DNA of 16,382 nt from an uncultured Oscillibacter sp. (GTDB taxonomy: Bacteria; Bacillota; Clostridia; Oscillospirales; Oscillospiraceae), in the NCBI GenBank assembly GCA_900551885.1, contig URXS01000039.1, positions 1 through 16,382 of the forward strand, in the 5' to 3' direction. The translations under genes and the position numbers were made by a program. The notes below the pieces were generated by a model. The model searched no databases, was not told the DNA's origin, and saw nothing but the letters and a program-made list of their open reading frames with translations. Below, in pieces: positions 13,534-16,382 of this stretch; position 1 is the stretch's first letter, and each line of letters begins with the position of its first letter.

Positions 13534-14448
13534 TTAAAAAATCGATGGATGATCTCCCTCTGGCGGCATCACCAGCCTGCACATGTCCGGCGGCAGAGGT
13601 GCCGTCAGGCGGAGAGCCTCTCCGGTGACCGGGTGGATCATGGCGATGGCGCAGGCGTGGAGCGCCGGTCGGGGAATCAGGTCCGGATCCTCCGTACCGT
13701 AAAGCCAGTCCCCTGCCAGGGGGCAACCCAGGTACGCCATATGGACCCGAATCTGGTGGGTACGGCCGGTCTGAGGCAGCACCCGCAGCAGCGACATCCC
13801 CGCTGCCTGTGCCAGCACCTGGTAATCCGTCCGGGCGGCGGCACCGTCAGGGCGGACCCGGCGGCGGACCGGGGAGGGCTCGTCCCGGCCGATGGGAGCA
13901 TCCACGGTGCCCTCCGGCGGCTCCGGGCAGCCCAGGCACACTGCCCGGTATTCCCGGCGGAAGTCCGGTGTGTGAAGGGCCCGGCGCAGCAGATCGTGGA
14001 CATAGCCGCTCTTGGCCACTGCCATGAGGCCGGTGGTTCCCTTGTCCAGCCGGTTCACCGGGTGGAAGATGAAGTCGGTCCCCCGCTCCCAGGCCAGAGC
14101 CCCGGCCACAGTGGGGGTATCCGGCAGAAAGCTGGAGGCGTGGGCCACCATGCCGGCGGGCTTGTTGACCACCAGCAGATGGCCGTCCTCCCACACCACC
14201 GGCAACGGCCAGTTTCCGGAAATCACATCCGCTTTTGAGGGCCGGTGATCTCCGGTCTCCACCGTCAGCACATCGCCGGGACGGAGGATCTGCGTGGTGC
14301 GGGCATGGAGGCCGTTGACCAGAATGCCGGTCTCCGCATGGGCCAGGCGGGAGACGGCATGGGCGGAAAAATGCAGCTTTGCCCGCAGGATATGGCGGAC
14401 AGTTGCCCCTGCCAGCTCCGGTGGCAGGGTATAGGAAATGGTCTCCAT
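13534..14448 (-). CDS. RluA-family pseudouridine synthase
   Basis: A 304-residue enzyme that converts specific uridines in rRNA or tRNA to pseudouridine. It has an N-terminal S4-like RNA-binding region (about 14-65, including SRLAHAETGILVNG and LRPGDVLTV) and a catalytic domain with VVNKPAGMVAHAS (93-105). The active-site motif NRLDKGTTGL contains the essential Asp135, and RTHQIRVHMAYLGCPLAGD follows later. The length is typical. Which RNA site it modifies cannot be decided here. ATG 14448 has a run GAGGGGGGGG upstream; an earlier ATG at 14487 would lie at the promoter. It shares the divergent intergenic region with the ABC-F gene. Confidence 0.93.
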   Translation of the reverse strand: METISYTLPPELAGATVRHILRAKLHFSAHAVSRLAHAETGILVNGLHARTTQILRPGDVLTVETGDHRPSKADVISGNWPLPVVWEDGHLLVVNKPAGMVAHASSFLPDTPTVAGALAWERGTDFIFHPVNRLDKGTTGLMAVAKSGYVHDLLRRALHTPDFRREYRAVCLGCPEPPEGTVDAPIGRDEPSPVRRRVRPDGAAARTDYQVLAQAAGMSLLRVLPQTGRTHQIRVHMAYLGCPLAGDWLYGTEDPDLIPRPALHACAIAMIHPVTGEALRLTAPLPPDMCRLVMPPEGDHPSIF

Positions 14449-14475
14449 GGCCGGCCCCCCCCTCTCTTGCTCTTC

Positions 14476-14504
14476 AGGATACCACAAAACACCGCCCCTG
14501 AAAA
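14476..14504 (-). promoter_or_regulatory. Promoter of the rluA-type operon
   Basis: On the minus strand TTTTCA (14499-14504) and TATCCT (14476-14481) are 17 bases apart, with the start codon about 28 bases from the -10. The -35 is four of six to consensus. Confidence 0.55.
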
Positions 14505-14520
14505 GTCCCCGGCGGCACGA

Positions 14521-14549
14521 TTGCGGTTTGCCGCCGCCTGTGATACAAT
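14521..14549 (+). promoter_or_regulatory. Promoter of the ABC-F gene, with extended -10
   Basis: TTGCGG (14521-14526) and TACAAT (14544-14549) are 17 bases apart, and TG one base before the -10 box makes an extended -10. The start codon is at 14578, so the leader is about 22 bases and holds little more than the ribosome binding site. Confidence 0.65.
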
Positions 14550-14577
14550 GGAAAAAGTTTTGACAGGAGGAATCCCT

Positions 14578-16359
14578 ATGCTCTTATCCGCGGAACACCT
14601 CTCCATCAATTTTGGCAGCCGGCAGTTGCTGGATGACGTGAATCTCTATCTGAATGAGGGAGACAAAATCGGTGTCATCGGTATCAACGGCACCGGCAAG
14701 TCCACCTTTTTGAAGGTTCTCTCCGGCGTCATAGAGCCGGACAGCGGCACGCTGTCCCGAAATCCCAACGTTCAGATCAGTTTCCTCAGCCAGAACCCGG
14801 TCATGGAGCCCACCGCCACAGCCCTGGAACAGGTATTTCTCCACTACCCGGCGGAATTTCGTCAGCTAAACGAATACGAGGCCAAGGCCATGCTGGACCG
14901 GCTGGGTATCCCGGACTGCAACCAACCGGTGGGAGAGCTCTCCGGCGGGCAGCGCAAGCGGGTGGCCCTGGCGGCAGCGCTGATCCACCCGGCGGACGTA
15001 CTGGTACTGGATGAGCCCACCAACCATCTGGACAGCGAGATGGTGGCCTGGCTGGAGGATTGGCTGCGCCGCTTCAAGGGCGGGCTCATCATGGTGACCC
15101 ACGACCGCTACTTCCTGGAGCGGGTAGTCAATCACATCACGGAGCTGGACCGGGGCAAGCTCTATCACTATGAGGCCAACTACTCCAAGTACCTGGAGCT
15201 GAAGGCGGAGCGGCTGGAAATGGCAGAGGCCAGCGAGCGCAAGCGCCAGGCCATTCTCCGGGTGGAGCGGGAGTGGATCATGCGGGGCTGCCGGGCCCGG
15301 ACCACCAAGTCCAAGGAACGCATCCAGCGATATGAGACTCTTTTGAACCAGGACGCCCCGGAGACGGACAGTACCGTACAGATGGCGGCGGCCTCCAGCC
15401 GCCTGGGGAAGAAGATCATTGAACTGACTGACGTGTCCAAGGCCTACGGGGACCGAACCGTGGTATCTCACTTCTCCTACAATCTGCTGCGCCGGGACCG
15501 CATCGGCATCGTGGGCCGCAACGGCGCCGGAAAGACCACGCTGCTGCGGCTGCTGACCGGAGAACTGCCGCCGGACAGCGGCATTGTGGAGATCGGCGCC
15601 ACAGTAAAAATTGGCCACTTCTCCCAGGAGGGCCGGGAGCTGGACCTGAACCAACGGGTCTACGACTTTATCCACGACATCGCCGACGAGGTGAAGACCG
15701 ACCAGGGTACCTTCTCCGCCAACCAGATGATGGAGCGTTTCTTGTTCCCCGGCGATTTGCAGTCGGTACCCATCGGGCGCCTCTCCGGCGGAGAGCGGCG
15801 GCGGCTGTACCTGCTCTCCGTGCTGATGGCAGCGCCCAACGTGCTGGTACTGGACGAGCCCACCAATGACCTGGATGTGACCACATTGTCCATTCTGGAG
15901 GACTATTTACAGGACTTTCCCGGGCCGGTGCTGGCGGTATCCCATGACCGCTTCTTCCTGGACAAGCTGGCGGAGCAGATCTTCGAGGTCCATGGGGATG
16001 GCCAGATCCTCCGCCATACCGGCAACTGGTCCGACTGGAACCGGGACCGGAAAGCGGAGGAAACCACCGCACCCCGTCAAGAAATTGCAAAAGAGAAGCC
16101 GCAGGAGCGGCCCCGGGAAAAGAAGCTGAAATTCAGCTTCAAGGAACAGCGGGAATTCGAGACCATCGACGCTGATCTGGCGGCCCTGGAGGAACAGGTG
16201 GCCGCCTGTCGGGCCCAAGAGGCCGCCTGCGGCAGCGATTACGTCCGCCTCCAGGAGGTCCAGGCGCGCCTGGCGGAGCTGGAGGCCGCTCTGGAGGAAA
16301 AGACGGAGCGGTGGATGTACCTCAATGAATTGAAAGAGAAGATCGACAACGGCGGCTGA
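14578..16359 (+). CDS. ABC-F ATPase, Uup-like
   Basis: A 593-residue soluble protein with two nucleotide-binding domains and no membrane segment. The first domain has GINGTGKST (35-43), LSGGQRKR (121-128) and Glu146 in LVLDEPTNHLD. The second has GRNGAGKTT (313-321), LSGGERRR (402-409) and Glu427 in LVLDEPTNDLD. Between them lies the ABC-F linker (about 205-255), rich in Arg/Glu, and after them a basic stretch and a C-terminal coiled coil (about 525-592), which is the Uup hallmark. ABC-F proteins bind the ribosomal E site; Uup types affect translation and DNA stability, and others give antibiotic resistance. The start at ATG 14578 has GGAGG seven bases upstream. The frame is open further upstream through the rluA gene, but that is antisense. 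Confidence 0.93.
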   Translation: MLLSAEHLSINFGSRQLLDDVNLYLNEGDKIGVIGINGTGKSTFLKVLSGVIEPDSGTLSRNPNVQISFLSQNPVMEPTATALEQVFLHYPAEFRQLNEYEAKAMLDRLGIPDCNQPVGELSGGQRKRVALAAALIHPADVLVLDEPTNHLDSEMVAWLEDWLRRFKGGLIMVTHDRYFLERVVNHITELDRGKLYHYEANYSKYLELKAERLEMAEASERKRQAILRVEREWIMRGCRARTTKSKERIQRYETLLNQDAPETDSTVQMAAASSRLGKKIIELTDVSKAYGDRTVVSHFSYNLLRRDRIGIVGRNGAGKTTLLRLLTGELPPDSGIVEIGATVKIGHFSQEGRELDLNQRVYDFIHDIADEVKTDQGTFSANQMMERFLFPGDLQSVPIGRLSGGERRRLYLLSVLMAAPNVLVLDEPTNDLDVTTLSILEDYLQDFPGPVLAVSHDRFFLDKLAEQIFEVHGDGQILRHTGNWSDWNRDRKAEETTAPRQEIAKEKPQERPREKKLKFSFKEQREFETIDADLAALEEQVAACRAQEAACGSDYVRLQEVQARLAELEAALEEKTERWMYLNELKEKIDNGG

Positions 16360-16365
16360 GCCGCC
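16351..16365 (+). other. Short hairpin at the ABC-F stop codon
   Basis: GGCGGC (16351-16356) and GCCGCC (16360-16365) pair around the stop codon TGA. The window ends 17 bases later, so it cannot be seen whether a T-run or longer terminator follows. Confidence 0.35.
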
Positions 16366-16382
16366 GGAAACAGCAGCAGCGG

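Noticed and set aside
13505..13726. N-terminal extension of the ABM-fold protein
   Set aside because: It lies within the rluA coding region in another frame; the ABM domain begins exactly at ATG 13504 with a strong ribosome binding site.
14245..14577. N-terminal extension of the ABC-F protein
   Set aside because: The added residues are antisense to rluA, and ATG 14578 has a good ribosome binding site and promoter immediately upstream.
1..16382. CRISPR arrays, tRNA or rRNA genes, insertion sequences, defence islands
   Set aside because: No regularly spaced repeats, no cloverleaf or rRNA sequence, no transposase domain and no nuclease-helicase defence cluster could be seen; the lone DnaQ-like exonuclease has no defence partner.

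Overview
The window looks like chromosomal DNA from a GC-rich, low-branching Clostridia lineage, most plausibly a gut Oscillospiraceae/Ruminococcaceae-type bacterium. The reasons are: a dnaG-rpoD sigma operon, a SigV/RsiV pair of the Firmicutes type, Gram-positive style MacB/HlyD efflux genes with no outer-membrane partner, strong AGGAGG-like ribosome binding sites, G/C-rich third codon positions and gene families common in that group. This placement is inference from gene content; there is no rRNA in the window.

Left edge (1-472): a broken start of an Sfp-type phosphopantetheinyl transferase gene on the minus strand, with promoter, ribosome binding site and about 30 good codons, joined to an unrecognised coding fragment at the contig edge. 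Next comes the plus-strand macromolecular synthesis operon dnaG-rpoD (473-3719), overlapping by 8 bp and closed by a strong terminator. A second plus-strand operon (3978-6439) has a good sigma-A promoter and encodes an AbrB-like regulator, a PLP enzyme of the methionine gamma-lyase/aluminium-resistance family and a DMT/EamA transporter. It ends at a bidirectional terminator.

From 6519 to 14448 everything is on the minus strand. Reading in the direction of transcription (right to left) there are: rluA-type pseudouridine synthase with an antibiotic biosynthesis monooxygenase-fold protein; a stand-alone DnaQ-like exonuclease with its own promoter; a TetR-family regulator followed by a three-part efflux system (adaptor, ATPase, MacB-like permease), all tightly packed; and an ECF sigma factor with its RsiV-like anti-sigma factor, preceded by a recognisable ECF-type autoregulatory promoter. 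At the right end a divergent promoter pair separates rluA from a plus-strand Uup-type ABC-F ATPase (14578-16359).

Most of the window is ordinary housekeeping and stress/efflux content. The signals most worth a second look are: the TetR promoter built over two 13-bp palindromes that together form a 45-bp inverted repeat; the efflux adaptor that carries two complete lipoyl/beta-barrel modules in one chain; the AbrB-PLP enzyme-transporter operon; the SigV-RsiV pair without a lysozyme-resistance effector beside it; and the truncated PPTase at the left edge. No CRISPR array, tRNA, rRNA, insertion sequence or clear new defence system is visible.
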